Positions 15,597 through 24,816 are shown, numbered from the stretch's first letter. The stretch: 33,189 bases of DNA from Candidatus Poseidonia sp. (GCA_023254365.1 JALRLQ010000009.1:1-33189), one strand, 5' to 3'. The notes: a model not told the origin generated them from the sequence alone. Translations and numbers: made by a program.

Positions 15597-18500
15597 ATGT
15601 CGGACGCCGTTTCTCAATCATTTCACAGCAAGAGCGTCCTGATGGTGATGCTGTTTCTCCTCGCTAGCGTGTCACCGATGCTGAGTTCATTTGAGGGTTC
15701 TGAAACCTTGGATGAATCCACCGATGTGCGCCGCAATGCCCCGTTTTCTTTGGGCTCTGGCTACGGCCATGAACTGGCGGGAACAACCGTCAGCGTGGAC
15801 GGTCTTGACAACGCCGTGGTCCGCGAGGAATCCATGTTTGATGCTTGGATGTCGGTCGAGTTAAACAACTCGAGCGCAGAACACCACGGCTCCCCCGACA
15901 TCAAGCTCACCCGCTACGATAAAACCCATTTTTGTTGGAGCACCGAAGAAGGGCCGGTTCGTACGGCGATTCATCGATCTTCGGGAACGTGGACTTCAAG
16001 CCTCGTGGACACGGTGGCGGCTTCAAACACCTCAAACCTCGTTGATTGCGCCATAGGCGTAACGGCCAACGAGTTGCCTCGGGTGCTTTACGCCGATGGA
16101 GACGACCTGAAAATCGGCCGGTATGCCAAGGAAAGCGCCACCTATTGGGACGGGCCTCGGTGGCACACGCGAACCATTTTGGAAGACGTTTCTCCAACCC
16201 ATCTGGAGCTGGAAATCTCACCGGATGGCGTCGAATGGGGATTGATGCGAACCGCTGATGGAGCCCTGCACCAAGTGAACTTTAGCGGGGCATATTGGAC
16301 CACCTACCTGCTTGATGCTGGGCCTGTTGGAGAAGACATTGAGTTGGCGCTGGACGCCAACGGGACGGCTCACATCGTCTACCAACGTGTTGAAGCCCAA
16401 GAGATTGTGTTGATGCGCGTCGATGGAATGGAACGGGACGTGCGCGTGTTGGAGCGCACCAACGACCTTGTCGACGCCATTGGCATGGATTTGGACGCCA
16501 ACGCCATTGAACAAATCGCCACGGCGACACAGACCGGCGCCGCCTTTCGCATCAATCTCATTCGCTCGCTTGACGGTCAAGACACCGGCCGCGTTGACCC
16601 CGTACCCACCACCCTCAGAGAAGGTGAAGAAGACGAAAACGAAGGAACCATCCTGCTGACCGATGTGAACCACGATGGGTACGACGACCTTGTCGTCGCC
16701 ACCCCCGAAGCGGATTTGTTAACGATGACCGACAACGGCCGAGTGGACGTCTATTACGGCTCAGCCAGCGGATTGGAAGCGATTCCCGGCACCATTCTGG
16801 CCGGCGAGGTCGACGGTGCTCATTTTGGTGCTGGCCTCGACACGGGTGACTTCAACGGTGACGGCATTGCCGACTTGGCCATTGGCTCTCCTGGATGGCA
16901 CGCTGCTGCTCGAGCAGGGGCAACCGACGGTCAAGTGACGGTCCATCTTGGAAGCAGCACCGGCATTGCGACCTCACCTTGGTGGGTGGCGAACGGGACC
17001 GACAACGAATCCTTGGGGTCAACATTGACGGTGCTCTTTGGAACCGGAAGCACGGTGTTGGCGGCTTCTGCTCACGGGTACAGCGTTGAAGTGAGTGACC
17101 AGGTCACCGAATACGGAAAAGTGAATCTCTACGAGGGCGATGAAGCGGGTCTCAATCCCACCCGAAACCTAACCCAAACCAAAGCCGGGTCGATGTTCGG
17201 TCGAGCCTTGGAGGGTTGCGACATCAACGGGGACGGTTACGAAGAACTGATCGTGAGCAACACCGGTTCCTTCACCGCCTCCCTTTCCTATTCGTCTCTC
17301 GAATACTTTTACGGCAACGCCTCCGGTTATGCGGGTACGCCCGATCACACGATTGAATCGTTGATTCAGGGGCGGTTGTTTGGCGTCAACGTTGCTTGCA
17401 TTGGAGATGTGAACGGCGATGGGTACAACGAACACATCATCACTGAACCTTTCAACTCCTCTTCCGAGGCCTTTGGAACCGGAGCGCTGTGGTTGTACGA
17501 AGGCACCGCTGGAACGCTCCCAAGCGATCCCGATTGGCAATACTTCCCCAGTGTTGCCAACGCCAAAGTGGGTGAAGCCGTTGTTCCTGCAGGTGACATC
17601 AACGACGATGGATTTGACGATGTCTACATCACCAGTCGCATGGGTTCCATGGCGGGAAGGCTTGAGATTTTCCTTGGCTCTGCTGATGGATTGCAAGCCG
17701 ACAAACAATTGCTTGCGGAAGGCAACAGCTCGGAACGACTCGGCTTCCGCTTGGCCAGTGACGGCGATATTGACGGCGACGGGTTGAGTGACCTCGTCTA
17801 TTCCCAGCGAACCACACAACGAGGCACGGCGTTTGCACTCAACTACCTGGTCTTGTCCGAGCGGGATTGGGAGTCCATTTCCTTCGATTACATTGGCACC
17901 TTGACCGGGCTTGACTTGGCCACTGCTGCCCGTGGTGAAACCAGCATGGTGTTCACGCACAACGACAGCCTGAGGACATCGGTTTCGAAGTTGGAGCACA
18001 TGTACGATGGCACACCATCGGGTCAGTGGGTCTACCAAACTGTTGCGCGCCTCGAAACAAGCAACATGACAGCGGCGTTTGACGTTCGCTCATCAGGCCA
18101 GCCCGTTGTGGTCACCGAAGACGATTCGGCCATGCAACTCCACACCACCACCACGTCCTACACGGCGGTTGAACAAGAGATCGCCACCACCGGAACGATG
18201 GGTCAATTTTTGGGCTCCGGCATCAACCAGAACAACGAACAAGCACTTGCTTACACTTCCGGGGCCGGTCAACAAATCTACGCAACCGTTCAAACCTCAA
18301 CCGGTTGGAGCACCGATTTGGTGCGTACCGGTGCCGGGTTGGCCAACGGGATTGAGGTCCTGTTTGACAGTTCGAACCAACCCCATCTCGTCTATCGACA
18401 CAACAGCACCGCCCAGTTGGAGCGTGCTGTCGGGGGCTCGAGCTGGAGCCTCACTGCCCTCGGCGCACCCGGTGACGCCGTCTCTTTGCAACATCCCGCT

Positions 18501-21500
18501 GTGATGTTGAGCAACGATACCCTGGCGGTGGCGTTGGTTGAATCAAACGGACTTGGAACGGATTTGGCGCTGTGGATGCACGACGGCACCACCCTCTCCA
18601 CCCACACCATCGCCAATCTCTCGGACCATGGCGCCCAACTGGGTTTGGCCACGTTGGCCAACGGCTCCATCCTTGTCGCCGCCATGACGACCACGGGTGC
18701 ACTCAGCGTTTACGAGCAGTGGCCAGGCGCGGCTTCGTGGTATCAACACACGCTCACCCAGCCAAGCGGCACCAACAACGAATTCCGACTGGACCTCGAA
18801 GGCGGTGATTCACCGATTTTGGCCATCAGAGCCAACGCCGTCTCCTCCATCATGATCCTCAATTCGACCGGTGCCTGGGAAACGGTTGCTGAGCGACCTG
18901 ATGCGGCTGCGAACGGGGCCTGGGACGTCGTACGCATGAACGATCATCTCATGCTCATGACCAGCGACCCGACTTCCCAACACCTCGTGTTCAACACGGT
19001 TGAACTCAACGGGGCTCACGATGGATTTGCTCCGTGGATGTCCGTGCACTTTGGTGATGTCGTCACGCAATACGCCGTTGATGCGGCCCTTGACAGCAAC
19101 GGGACGGTCCACATGGCGTATTGGGACGAAGTTGACGACGATGCCGTGATGCTTCGCCTCTATCCCGACCGAGACCGAGACTTGGTGTTCGACTTGATCG
19201 ACGAGATGCCAACGGTTGGAAACCAATGGAAGAACAGCGACGGGGACGACTTTGGCGATAACCCACTCGGGCCGATGCCCGACCAGTGCCCAACCACCTT
19301 CGGGCCGTCGACCTTCGTCGTTTTCGGCTGCGCCGACTTTGACACGGACGGTTTCACAGATTCCATTGATGGATGCGATTCGGACGGAGGGACCTCCTGG
19401 ATTGACCGGTTTGGTTGCGAAGATCTGGATCAAGACGGATGGTCGGATAACAACGCCCTGTACTACGACGGTGACGTCTACAAAGGCAACTGGAAGCAAG
19501 CCTTGGACACAGACGGCGACGGCTTTGGCGACAACCACGGTCCTGATTGCTGTTCAACGGCCATCGACCCGAACGCGGGGGCTGGTGATTTGTTCCCCTA
19601 CATCGGCTCACAACATGCTGACTACGACGGAGACGGGTACGGTGACAACGATACCGACAATATCCACGGCGATTTCTGCCCTTGGGACTACGGCGTTTCG
19701 TGGCGTGACCGCAACGGATGCCTCGATTCCGACGGTGACGGTTCCAGCGACCCTTCGGATGAAGGCACGTTCTTTGAATGGAACGTCAGCAACGGTGCCG
19801 ATGTTTGGCCCTTTGATCCCACCCAATGGAAGGACACGGACGGTGACGGCTTTGGTGACAACCAGTCTGAGAACGCCACCAGTCCCGACCGATTCCCGTA
19901 CAGGGCGGCCGCTGCCAACGACACCGACGCCGACGGCTATGCGGACAATTGGACGGCCTTCTACAACGGAACCAACGCTCAAGGCATTCAGTTGGATGCC
20001 TGTCCTAACGAATGGGGCAACTCCAGTTTCCCGGTCATTGGATGCCTCGATTCGGACGGTGATGCCTATACTGACCAATACTCCTACGACCTGAACGAGA
20101 CCACTGGCCTACGGGAAAATCAGGCTGGCGATGCCTTCCCGTTTGTCAAAACGCAATGGCTGGACGCCGACGGCGATGGCTTTGGCGACAACCCCAACGG
20201 CCAAGATGCAGACGAGTGCCCCTTCGAGGCCGGTGTTGCCAACGGAACCAACGGGATGGGCTGCCGAATCATCGACCTGCAAGACAGCGATGGTGACGGT
20301 GTCATCAACGACGTGGACGTCATCTGTCCAAACTCCCCCATCGGCGAGGTCGTCAATGAAGACGGCTGTGCACAATCGGAGCTTGACGACGACGATGACG
20401 GCGTGAAGAACAACGCCGATTTGTGTTCGGAAACGCCACTCGGTGTGAGTGTTGACAGTGATGGATGCAGTGTTGAACAGCGCACATCGGATTCGGACGG
20501 TGATGGGCTCAACGACCCTGAGGACGCCTGTCCGAACACCGAAGCCGGCCAAAACGTTGACGAGAACGGTTGTTCACAAGCCCAGCGAGACAGCGACGGC
20601 GACGGGCTGTCCGATTTGGACGATGCGTGCGACGACACGCCTCCAGGTTTCCCCATCCTTGCCAACGGTTGCACCGACGAGAGTGCGTTGACCGTGGACT
20701 TGGACGGCGACGGTTACGCTGGCGTCTACACCTACGATATCGACAATGAGACCGGACTACACGTCAACCAAACCGGTGATGCTTTCCCCAGCGACCCAAC
20801 GCAGTGGTTTGACACCGATGGCGACGGTTTGGGCGACAACTGGGGAGTGGCCTCTTGGAACAGCTCGCGAGACCCTTCGTGGCCAGGTGTGTTTGTTCCT
20901 AACGCGAACAATGCTGATTTCTGCTCCGCTGAAGCGGGCACCTCGTCCATCGACTTGCCGGGATGTTACGACGACGGCGATGGCTGGGCCGACTTCAACG
21001 AGCCGCTGTCGTTGCGTGAGAACCCCACCCAGTGGAAAGACTCCGACTTTGATGGGTATGGCGACAACTGGGGCGACGCCTCATGGACCCCATACCGAGA
21101 TTCAAGTTGGCCCGGTCAGTACATCGAAGGGGCGACCAACGCAGACCTTTGCCCCAAAACACCGACTTCGCTGGCCAGCCAGGTGGATCTTGACGGATGC
21201 ATGCCGTTTGAGCGCGACTCTGACTTTGATGGCGTGTACGACGATTCCGACAACTGCCCCAACGAACCGAAAGGCGTGGATGGTTACGACGACGGTTGCC
21301 CCTACGTTCCCCTCTCGGGAGACGGTGAAGAGGGGTTGTTTGGCATTGATGCAGGCACCCTGATGGTGGTCCTCGGTGGCGGTGGATTGGTTCTCGCCTT
21401 GGTCCTCGTGGTCGTGCTCCGGATGCTTCGGGGCGATGACGATGATGACGATGACGAGGACGAATACGACGATTTCTTTGACGATGATGAAGAAGAGGAA

Positions 21501-21977
21501 AGTTTCCTCGACAAACTGGACAAGCAACGTGCTTCGCCAATGAGAGGACGAGCAACGCCCAAACAACCTGCTCCTGCGAAGCGTGGCTCAACCTCACCAC
21601 CTTCACGTGGCGGTCCCGGCGGCCCTCCAGGACGCGCCCCAGGAGGGCCATCAAAGCGAGGCCCTGGTGGTCCACCACGCAGCGCTCCATCACCAGCCCG
21701 TGAACCCGCTCAACGGCAAAAGGTGGCCAAGAAAAAATCGGTCCCCACAGCAGAAGAGACGCCTTCGACCAAGGTTCGAAAAGCGAAGATCAATGTTGAC
21801 TTGAGCATCTTCGATGCCGACCAGGAAGAGGATCGCATCGCAGCCGTGGATTGGGTTGTCGGTGCTTTCCAAGACGGAGAACAGGAGCGCACGGTGTTGA
21901 TGCAACTCCAAGAAACAGGATGGAGCGCCCAACAATCTCGAGCCATATGCGACCTTGCGAAAAACAAGGGTGCTTGA
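15597..21977 (+). CDS. Giant integrin-like surface protein: FG-GAP propeller, TSP3 stalk, membrane helix, cytoplasmic tail
   Basis: A 2126-residue protein. A signal peptide (LMVMLFLLASVSPMLSS) follows a short polar N-terminus. Residues about 90-340 are beta-propeller-like (ALDANGTAHIVYQ). Residues about 345-740 carry six FG-GAP calcium loops such as DVNHDGYDDLVVATP, DFNGDGIADLAIGSP, DVNGDGYNEHI and DIDGDGLSDLVYS, as in the integrin alpha headpiece. Residues about 740-1190 return to sialidase-like strands (DSNGTVHMAYWDE). TSP3 repeats fill about 1191-1900, and a membrane helix lies at about 1919-1943. The cytoplasmic tail of about 183 residues has an Asp/Glu run, a Pro-Gly-Arg-rich stretch and a helical end (ERTVLMQLQETGWSAQQSRA). 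The ATG at 15597 has GAGGG upstream; an ATG at 15564 would spoil the signal peptide. A cell-surface binding role is inferred. Confidence 0.87.
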   Translation: MSDAVSQSFHSKSVLMVMLFLLASVSPMLSSFEGSETLDESTDVRRNAPFSLGSGYGHELAGTTVSVDGLDNAVVREESMFDAWMSVELNNSSAEHHGSPDIKLTRYDKTHFCWSTEEGPVRTAIHRSSGTWTSSLVDTVAASNTSNLVDCAIGVTANELPRVLYADGDDLKIGRYAKESATYWDGPRWHTRTILEDVSPTHLELEISPDGVEWGLMRTADGALHQVNFSGAYWTTYLLDAGPVGEDIELALDANGTAHIVYQRVEAQEIVLMRVDGMERDVRVLERTNDLVDAIGMDLDANAIEQIATATQTGAAFRINLIRSLDGQDTGRVDPVPTTLREGEEDENEGTILLTDVNHDGYDDLVVATPEADLLTMTDNGRVDVYYGSASGLEAIPGTILAGEVDGAHFGAGLDTGDFNGDGIADLAIGSPGWHAAARAGATDGQVTVHLGSSTGIATSPWWVANGTDNESLGSTLTVLFGTGSTVLAASAHGYSVEVSDQVTEYGKVNLYEGDEAGLNPTRNLTQTKAGSMFGRALEGCDINGDGYEELIVSNTGSFTASLSYSSLEYFYGNASGYAGTPDHTIESLIQGRLFGVNVACIGDVNGDGYNEHIITEPFNSSSEAFGTGALWLYEGTAGTLPSDPDWQYFPSVANAKVGEAVVPAGDINDDGFDDVYITSRMGSMAGRLEIFLGSADGLQADKQLLAEGNSSERLGFRLASDGDIDGDGLSDLVYSQRTTQRGTAFALNYLVLSERDWESISFDYIGTLTGLDLATAARGETSMVFTHNDSLRTSVSKLEHMYDGTPSGQWVYQTVARLETSNMTAAFDVRSSGQPVVVTEDDSAMQLHTTTTSYTAVEQEIATTGTMGQFLGSGINQNNEQALAYTSGAGQQIYATVQTSTGWSTDLVRTGAGLANGIEVLFDSSNQPHLVYRHNSTAQLERAVGGSSWSLTALGAPGDAVSLQHPAVMLSNDTLAVALVESNGLGTDLALWMHDGTTLSTHTIANLSDHGAQLGLATLANGSILVAAMTTTGALSVYEQWPGAASWYQHTLTQPSGTNNEFRLDLEGGDSPILAIRANAVSSIMILNSTGAWETVAERPDAAANGAWDVVRMNDHLMLMTSDPTSQHLVFNTVELNGAHDGFAPWMSVHFGDVVTQYAVDAALDSNGTVHMAYWDEVDDDAVMLRLYPDRDRDLVFDLIDEMPTVGNQWKNSDGDDFGDNPLGPMPDQCPTTFGPSTFVVFGCADFDTDGFTDSIDGCDSDGGTSWIDRFGCEDLDQDGWSDNNALYYDGDVYKGNWKQALDTDGDGFGDNHGPDCCSTAIDPNAGAGDLFPYIGSQHADYDGDGYGDNDTDNIHGDFCPWDYGVSWRDRNGCLDSDGDGSSDPSDEGTFFEWNVSNGADVWPFDPTQWKDTDGDGFGDNQSENATSPDRFPYRAAAANDTDADGYADNWTAFYNGTNAQGIQLDACPNEWGNSSFPVIGCLDSDGDAYTDQYSYDLNETTGLRENQAGDAFPFVKTQWLDADGDGFGDNPNGQDADECPFEAGVANGTNGMGCRIIDLQDSDGDGVINDVDVICPNSPIGEVVNEDGCAQSELDDDDDGVKNNADLCSETPLGVSVDSDGCSVEQRTSDSDGDGLNDPEDACPNTEAGQNVDENGCSQAQRDSDGDGLSDLDDACDDTPPGFPILANGCTDESALTVDLDGDGYAGVYTYDIDNETGLHVNQTGDAFPSDPTQWFDTDGDGLGDNWGVASWNSSRDPSWPGVFVPNANNADFCSAEAGTSSIDLPGCYDDGDGWADFNEPLSLRENPTQWKDSDFDGYGDNWGDASWTPYRDSSWPGQYIEGATNADLCPKTPTSLASQVDLDGCMPFERDSDFDGVYDDSDNCPNEPKGVDGYDDGCPYVPLSGDGEEGLFGIDAGTLMVVLGGGGLVLALVLVVVLRMLRGDDDDDDDEDEYDDFFDDDEEEESFLDKLDKQRASPMRGRATPKQPAPAKRGSTSPPSRGGPGGPPGRAPGGPSKRGPGGPPRSAPSPAREPAQRQKVAKKKSVPTAEETPSTKVRKAKINVDLSIFDADQEEDRIAAVDWVVGAFQDGEQERTVLMQLQETGWSAQQSRAICDLAKNKGA
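16650..17815 (+). repeat. FG-GAP (integrin alpha-type) repeat region
   Basis: Six calcium loops of the DxNxDGxxDL type occur about 60 residues apart near 16660, 16840, 17215, 17400, 17588 and 17760. This spacing is that of blades in an integrin-like beta-propeller. Confidence 0.75.
19170..21300 (+). repeat. TSP3-type coding repeat array in the giant surface protein
   Basis: It encodes repeated TQWxDxDGDGxGDN units, GCxDSDGDG units and, near 20270-20660, shorter canonical TSP3 units (DSDGDGLNDPEDACPNT-like). The first unit type is the same as in the protein encoded at 10170-12686. Confidence 0.78.
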
Positions 21978-21991
21978 CAACCGTCATGAGG

Positions 21992-22000
21992 GCTTAAATG
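21992..22000 (+). promoter_or_regulatory. Possible TATA box before the EF-hand gene
   Basis: GCTTAAATG is centred 40 bp upstream of the ATG at 22036, which would give a leader of about 14 bases carrying the GGAGG site at 22024-22028. Co-transcription with the giant gene 58 bp upstream is equally possible. Confidence 0.35.
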
Positions 22001-22035
22001 AGGGACAGAGGTCGCCACAAAAAGGAGGGAGAGCC

Positions 22036-23541
22036 ATGGCAGATGAAACGGCTGTAGATGCATCTGGCATTGAAGTTGATGACGCCGCTGCCTACTTCGG
22101 GGCTACCGACTCCTCGGACGTCCTCCATGCCATGCTCGCCATGCCTCGTGAACAAGCGATGGTCCAATTTTTTGAACTCCTTTCCGACATTGTCCTCCGC
22201 CCTGGTGACTTCGACTTTGAGGCCGCGAGCGAACGGATGCAGTGCGAAGGTGGTGAAATCTACTACCTCGTCGCTGGTCATTTGGGTTTGATGAGCATGC
22301 CTGACCCACTCTCGCAGGCGTTGGGCATATCGGATTCAAGCGGCGAAGTCACTGGCCAATCCGTCGCTTCCATCTCCGCAGAACAGCGTTCCCGGTTGGA
22401 GAAACTCGCTGACCCGATGCGAATGATGAAACTCTTCGCCGTTGCCCAACAAACAGGTTCCAACGATGAAGTGGTCAAGTACCTCACTTCGTTTGAGGGA
22501 ATGTTGGGCAATGTAGCCGGTTCGCTCGATGCCTTGGTTGCTATTGACCAAGAACTCGATGCTGCGCTTGATGTCGTCGGGCAGGTACTTCCCATTCCAT
22601 CACTCGCAAGTGGGTCGGCAGCCTCGGCTTCAATTGACGTGCCGGATACCGTTGCACTCCCCGAAGCACCGGTTGCGGAACCGACCCCTGCTCCGGTTGC
22701 AGAACCGGCCCCGGCTCAAGCGACCCCGGTGCCGTTGCCCACCGAACCTACGGAACCTGTTCAACCCGCACCAGAACCCGAAACAGTTCCTTTGCCGTCC
22801 GCTACCGTTGCCCTACCGGAGGTTGACCAAGCCCCTCCAACCGAACCGGCAGTGAACGTGGAGAACGAACGAGCCGTCGCACGTGCTACGCAAGATGCCT
22901 TTTCTGGAGCCTTCAGTTCTGAACTCGTTTCGGAGCCTGAACCACAGGTCGAGGTTCCATCCGAGCCGATCGAAGTCGAAACACCCGTCGAGGTTGAACC
23001 AGCAGAAGAGGAGTTTGTGAGCGCTGCTGAGCACTTCATCGCCGCCGACACCGACGGCAGCGGAGCCTTGGATGTTGAAGAACTCGCTCAGGCCACAGGG
23101 ACTTCTATAGAAGAGGCGGCTGAACTTCATGCCCAAGCCGATACCGACGGCGACGGGGTCGTTTCACTCTCCGAATTCATCGCTTCACCCGCTGCTGAGA
23201 AGACGGCGACGCTGCCCAAACCCATCGCTCCCGTTCGCAAACCACTCGGGAATGCTGCCCAACCTGCACAACAACCCGCACCCGTGCAGCAACGGCCCCA
23301 ACCGCTTCCTCAGCAACCGCAACCGTGGCAGCAACAACAACAGCAACCGTGGCAGCAGCAGCAACAACCGCAACCGTGGCAGCAGCAACAACCGATGCAG
23401 CCCCAAGGATGGCAGCAGCCTCAGGCGCCGCTCGTCCAACCCACGATCCGATCTGGCGTCCACTGCCGAGGCTGCGGCATCGGTCTTGACCCGTACTGGC
23501 GATTTTGCCCGGTCTGCGGAAACCAAAACCTGGGCTATTGA
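22036..23541 (+). CDS. EF-hand, Gln/Pro-rich, zinc-ribbon protein of unknown function
   Basis: A 501-residue protein without signal peptide or membrane helix, so probably cytoplasmic. Residues 1-195 are a helical domain I do not recognise (AAYFGATDSSDVLHAMLAMP). Residues about 200-325 are a Pro/Glu/Val-rich linker. Two canonical EF-hand loops follow at 338-349 (DTDGSGALDVEE) and 369-380 (DTDGDGVVSLSE). A Gln/Pro/Trp-rich stretch spans about 410-468, and the end is a zinc ribbon with C477, C480, C491 and C494 (CRGCGIGLDPYWRFCPVCG). The ATG has a strong GGAGG site 7 bp upstream. It directly follows the giant surface protein, whose acidic tail faces the same compartment; a link between the two is inference. 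Confidence 0.8.
   Translation: MADETAVDASGIEVDDAAAYFGATDSSDVLHAMLAMPREQAMVQFFELLSDIVLRPGDFDFEAASERMQCEGGEIYYLVAGHLGLMSMPDPLSQALGISDSSGEVTGQSVASISAEQRSRLEKLADPMRMMKLFAVAQQTGSNDEVVKYLTSFEGMLGNVAGSLDALVAIDQELDAALDVVGQVLPIPSLASGSAASASIDVPDTVALPEAPVAEPTPAPVAEPAPAQATPVPLPTEPTEPVQPAPEPETVPLPSATVALPEVDQAPPTEPAVNVENERAVARATQDAFSGAFSSELVSEPEPQVEVPSEPIEVETPVEVEPAEEEFVSAAEHFIAADTDGSGALDVEELAQATGTSIEEAAELHAQADTDGDGVVSLSEFIASPAAEKTATLPKPIAPVRKPLGNAAQPAQQPAPVQQRPQPLPQQPQPWQQQQQQPWQQQQQPQPWQQQQPMQPQGWQQPQAPLVQPTIRSGVHCRGCGIGLDPYWRFCPVCGNQNLGY
23290..23440 (+). repeat. Low-complexity Gln/Pro/Trp coding repeat
   Basis: The stretch encodes imperfect repeats of PWQQQQQ and PQPWQQQQ type, mixing CAG and CAA codons. 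It links the EF-hands to the C-terminal zinc ribbon and is probably disordered. Confidence 0.75.
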
Positions 23542-23543
23542 GG

Positions 23544-24698
23544 TCACGTGACGGCAAACGTCCCGTCTTGAAGAAGCGGCATTTCATCCAACCAGATGCT
23601 CGGCGATGCCAGGACACCTGAAATTTGTATGCCAACCGCAGCGGTGCCACCGAGCGCTGTGTTATCGCCGATCGAGAAGTAGGCCGTACCCAGTCGTTTT
23701 TCATCTTCCAAAACGCTGCCCATCAACCGAGCATTCGGGTTCATACCAAAACCAAATTCGGCAATCGTCCAAACATTCTCTTGGTCCTTGCTTTTCAAGC
23801 GCTTTGCAGCTTCGCCAAACGTTTGGCGAATTTGAGCAGCAGCGGTTCCTCCTTTGACATCGACCACGAGGCCGTTTTCAATTTGCAACACCACAGGCTC
23901 GTCAACCAGGTCAGAATCCCACGAACCGTCAATCACGATGGTGCCGTTCATGGTTCCTTCCCTCGGGAGCGTGAAAATCTTGCCAGCCGGCAGATTGGTG
24001 AGCATTCGAGGGCGATTGCAAATGCCGTTGTCGTCCAGTTTCCACTCCCTCCAATTCACCTCAAAGGTCACGTTGGTTCCGTTGGATGATTTGACGTTGA
24101 CAAAGCGCTTGCGACGGAGAACGGCGTTCATTTCGCCGATGTTCTTCTTGATGATGTTAAAGTCAGCCGACATGCCGCCTTCGGTGAACATCTCAACGCT
24201 CATGCCGGGCATCGTGGCCACCCTTGCGCCGTCTTTGATCGCTTGACGAACGGCGCGTGTGTGCGTGAGGGAGTACTTGGTTGGAGCGATCACCACCTGC
24301 TGTTGTCGCATCAGGTTGGCAACCGGCGCAGGAGGTTCCTCGCCGTGGTGTCGACCTTTTGGCATGACGATGAGGAGAACACGGTCGGAGCGAAGGCTGG
24401 CTGCATCGTGCAGGGCCTGACCGATATCGGTGGTGGTTGGGTCGCAGACGATGAGGATGTTTTCTCCACGACGCAAATCCATGCAGGTGTCGATGACCGT
24501 CAATGCACTGCGAGACATCTTTTGGTCGTGACTCAGGGTGTCTTCGTCTTCTTCCTCAACGTCATCTTCGCTTTGTGTTGGTGTGATGAACGTGGTCTCG
24601 CCATCGCCTTCAGCCTCGTTGATGATGTCCTGGAGGTCTTGGTCCAAGCCATCATCGTCCTCCCCGTCCGAGCCTTTTCGGCGAAACGGGAGGGCCAT
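23544..24698 (-). CDS. M29-type aminopeptidase homologue, probably inactive
   Basis: A 384-residue protein. Residues 5-60 are a very acidic extension, then a COG2309/M29-like fold begins near LRRGENILIVCDPTT. The C-terminal half has the family landmarks in order: PAGKIFTLPREGTMNG, AEFGFGMNPNARLMG, VLEDEKRLGTAYFSIGDN and GIQISGV. Active members have Glu in GEVFTAP, Glu in the ELGIGTNP-like segment, His in GTVHIALGDN and HxD in GIHIDG. Here these are K240, E314, Y340, Q358 and S360, so only one of five ligands remains. Metallopeptidase activity is therefore unlikely. The ATG at 24698 was chosen because the longer frame begins with TTG. Its stop is 2 bp from that of the convergent EF-hand gene. 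Confidence 0.78.
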   Translation of the reverse strand: MALPFRRKGSDGEDDDGLDQDLQDIINEAEGDGETTFITPTQSEDDVEEEDEDTLSHDQKMSRSALTVIDTCMDLRRGENILIVCDPTTTDIGQALHDAASLRSDRVLLIVMPKGRHHGEEPPAPVANLMRQQQVVIAPTKYSLTHTRAVRQAIKDGARVATMPGMSVEMFTEGGMSADFNIIKKNIGEMNAVLRRKRFVNVKSSNGTNVTFEVNWREWKLDDNGICNRPRMLTNLPAGKIFTLPREGTMNGTIVIDGSWDSDLVDEPVVLQIENGLVVDVKGGTAAAQIRQTFGEAAKRLKSKDQENVWTIAEFGFGMNPNARLMGSVLEDEKRLGTAYFSIGDNTALGGTAAVGIQISGVLASPSIWLDEMPLLQDGTFAVT

Positions 24699-24732
24699 GG
24701 TAAAGGTAGCATTCAACCGTTCTTCAATGTGT

Positions 24733-24740
24733 GCATAATT
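24733..24740 (-). promoter_or_regulatory. Possible TATA box of the M29-like gene
   Basis: On the minus strand it reads AATTATGC, centred about 38 bp upstream of the ATG at 24698. That would give a leader of roughly 12 bases with no clear ribosome site. Confidence 0.4.
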
Positions 24741-24745
24741 CCCGC

Positions 24746-24752
24746 AAAAAAA
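24746..24752 (-). terminator. T-tract terminator after the three-helix membrane protein gene
   Basis: Seven T on the minus strand lie 65 bp past the stop of the membrane protein gene (24817) and just before the TATA-like element of the next gene. This is the same terminator-then-promoter layout as at 2783-2822. Confidence 0.45.
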
Positions 24753-24778
24753 GTTCAATACTCCGTGAAGGGCGTTGT

Positions 24779-24797
24779 TGGGAGCGTTGAAGAAACC
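24779..24797. repeat. Exact 19-bp repeat, copy 1
   Basis: TGGGAGCGTTGAAGAAACC occurs here, between the M29-like gene and the membrane protein gene, and again at 28986-29004. Confidence 0.7.
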
Positions 24798-24816
24798 ACG
24801 ATTGAGACGTGCTCAA

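Noticed and set aside
17169..18038. 289-codon minus-strand frame inside the giant protein
   Set aside because: It lies opposite continuous FG-GAP coding sequence and has no motif or ribosome site.
23290..23440. CAG/CAA-rich stretch as a CRISPR or microsatellite
   Set aside because: The units are irregular, in frame and encode Gln/Pro/Trp; there are no spacers.
23177..23704. Minus-strand frame rich in Ala/Val/Leu opposite the Gln-rich region
   Set aside because: It is an artefact of the CAG/CAA repeat read backwards (CTG/TTG).
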